DNA of 5,125 bases, taken from the NCBI GenBank assembly GCA_003648395.1, contig QMPB01000404.1:1-5125 (forward strand), written 5' to 3'. This DNA comes from Bacteroidota bacterium. GTDB taxonomy: Bacteria > Bacteroidota > Bacteroidia > Bacteroidales > UBA1556. Shown here one piece after another: positions 4,766-5,125 of this stretch. The translations under genes and the position numbers were made by a program. Within the stretch, counting starts at the first letter, position 1, and every line of letters begins with the position of its first letter. The notes below the pieces were generated by a model. That model did no database searches. It was not told where the DNA came from and saw only the letters and a program-made list of their open reading frames with translations.

Positions 4766-5125
4766 ATGAGATTAAAACAAAGCCTTTATTTCTTGAGTAT
4801 TGTAATTATTAGCATCATATTAATTATTTCCATGGATTCCTGTAAAAAAGAGAATTCATTTGCCGAAGGTAATATTAATCTAAGTTTTTCTACTGATACT
4901 ATTCTGTTTGATACTCTATTTACAACAATTGGTTCTTCCACTTACACTCTTATTGTAACAAATAATGAAGACCAAAAAGTAAATATTTCGCAAGTATACC
5001 TTGGCGAAGGGCAAACTTCAAAATATAGAATGAATGTGGATGGCTATTCTGGTTATAATCTTACTGATATTGAAATTGCAGCACATGATAGCATTTATAT
5101 TTTTGTGGAAGTAACAATAGACCCA
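4766..5125 (+). CDS. Lipoprotein, N-terminal part (gene continues past window end)
   Basis: The frame is open from the ATG at 4766 to the last base, giving 120 residues without a stop. Residues 1-21 are a basic then hydrophobic signal sequence (R2, K4, hydrophobic 7-21). S22-M23-D24-S25-C26 follows, with C26 as the likely lipidated cysteine and the lysine/glutamate run K27-K28-E29 after it. The lipobox is imperfect, with Asp at -2. The mature part is beta-rich. It contains F41-S-T-D-T-I-L-F-D-T50 and, near the cut end, D109-S-I-Y-I-F-V-E-V. I recall this pattern from conserved, poorly characterised Bacteroidetes surface lipoproteins of several hundred residues, some with a right-handed beta-helix further on. 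That recollection is unverified, and the C-terminal part cannot be seen. Expected location is the periplasm or outer membrane. The gene is read divergently from the DUF4442 gene and has its own promoter. Confidence 0.75.
   Translation, partial: MRLKQSLYFLSIVIISIILIISMDSCKKENSFAEGNINLSFSTDTILFDTLFTTIGSSTYTLIVTNNEDQKVNISQVYLGEGQTSKYRMNVDGYSGYNLTDIEIAAHDSIYIFVEVTIDP

Overview
The window is very AT-rich (roughly 30 % G+C or less by eye) and looks like a chromosomal piece of a Bacteroidetes bacterium, probably of the Bacteroidales/Marinilabiliales type. Four observations support this. Upstream regions carry TAnnTTTG boxes, the -7 element of the Bacteroidetes primary sigma factor. Most start codons lack a Shine-Dalgarno sequence. 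There is a periplasmic-TPR sensor histidine kinase of the kind common in this phylum. The window ends in a lipoprotein whose N-terminal block I associate with Bacteroidetes only. No plasmid, phage, rRNA, tRNA or CRISPR signal was seen.

Layout. Bases 1-300 hold no gene. They carry a tandem pair of GC-rich hairpins resembling a REP doublet (17-68), an AT-rich inverted repeat (84-147), and a long perfect hairpin (262-296) that probably terminates the next gene. A small TerB-like protein lies on the minus strand (303-611) with a recognisable promoter (661-692). Bases 612-1071 are again non-coding and hold a second cluster of palindromes (921-945 and 974-999). They also hold repeat copies that match sequence in the left non-coding block. 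A two-gene plus-strand unit follows: a YitT-family membrane protein (1072-1935), then a TPR/histidine kinase (stop at 4092). A minus-strand DUF4442 hotdog protein (4100-4636) converges on the kinase with only 7 bp between stop codons. A likely intrinsic terminator for the kinase lies inside the 3' end of that convergent gene. A divergent promoter region (4637-4765) leads into a lipoprotein gene (4766 onward) cut off by the window end.

How the parts fit. The YitT protein and the kinase are 12-57 bp apart, depending on the kinase start, and are probably co-transcribed. This suggests that a membrane protein of unknown substrate and an orphan envelope sensor are expressed together. No response regulator is visible. 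The other genes appear to be independent single-gene units. The least explained material is the non-coding sequence around the TerB-like gene, where REP-like palindromes and a shared 17-24 nt repeat occur on both sides. No gene in the window is clearly part of a new system.
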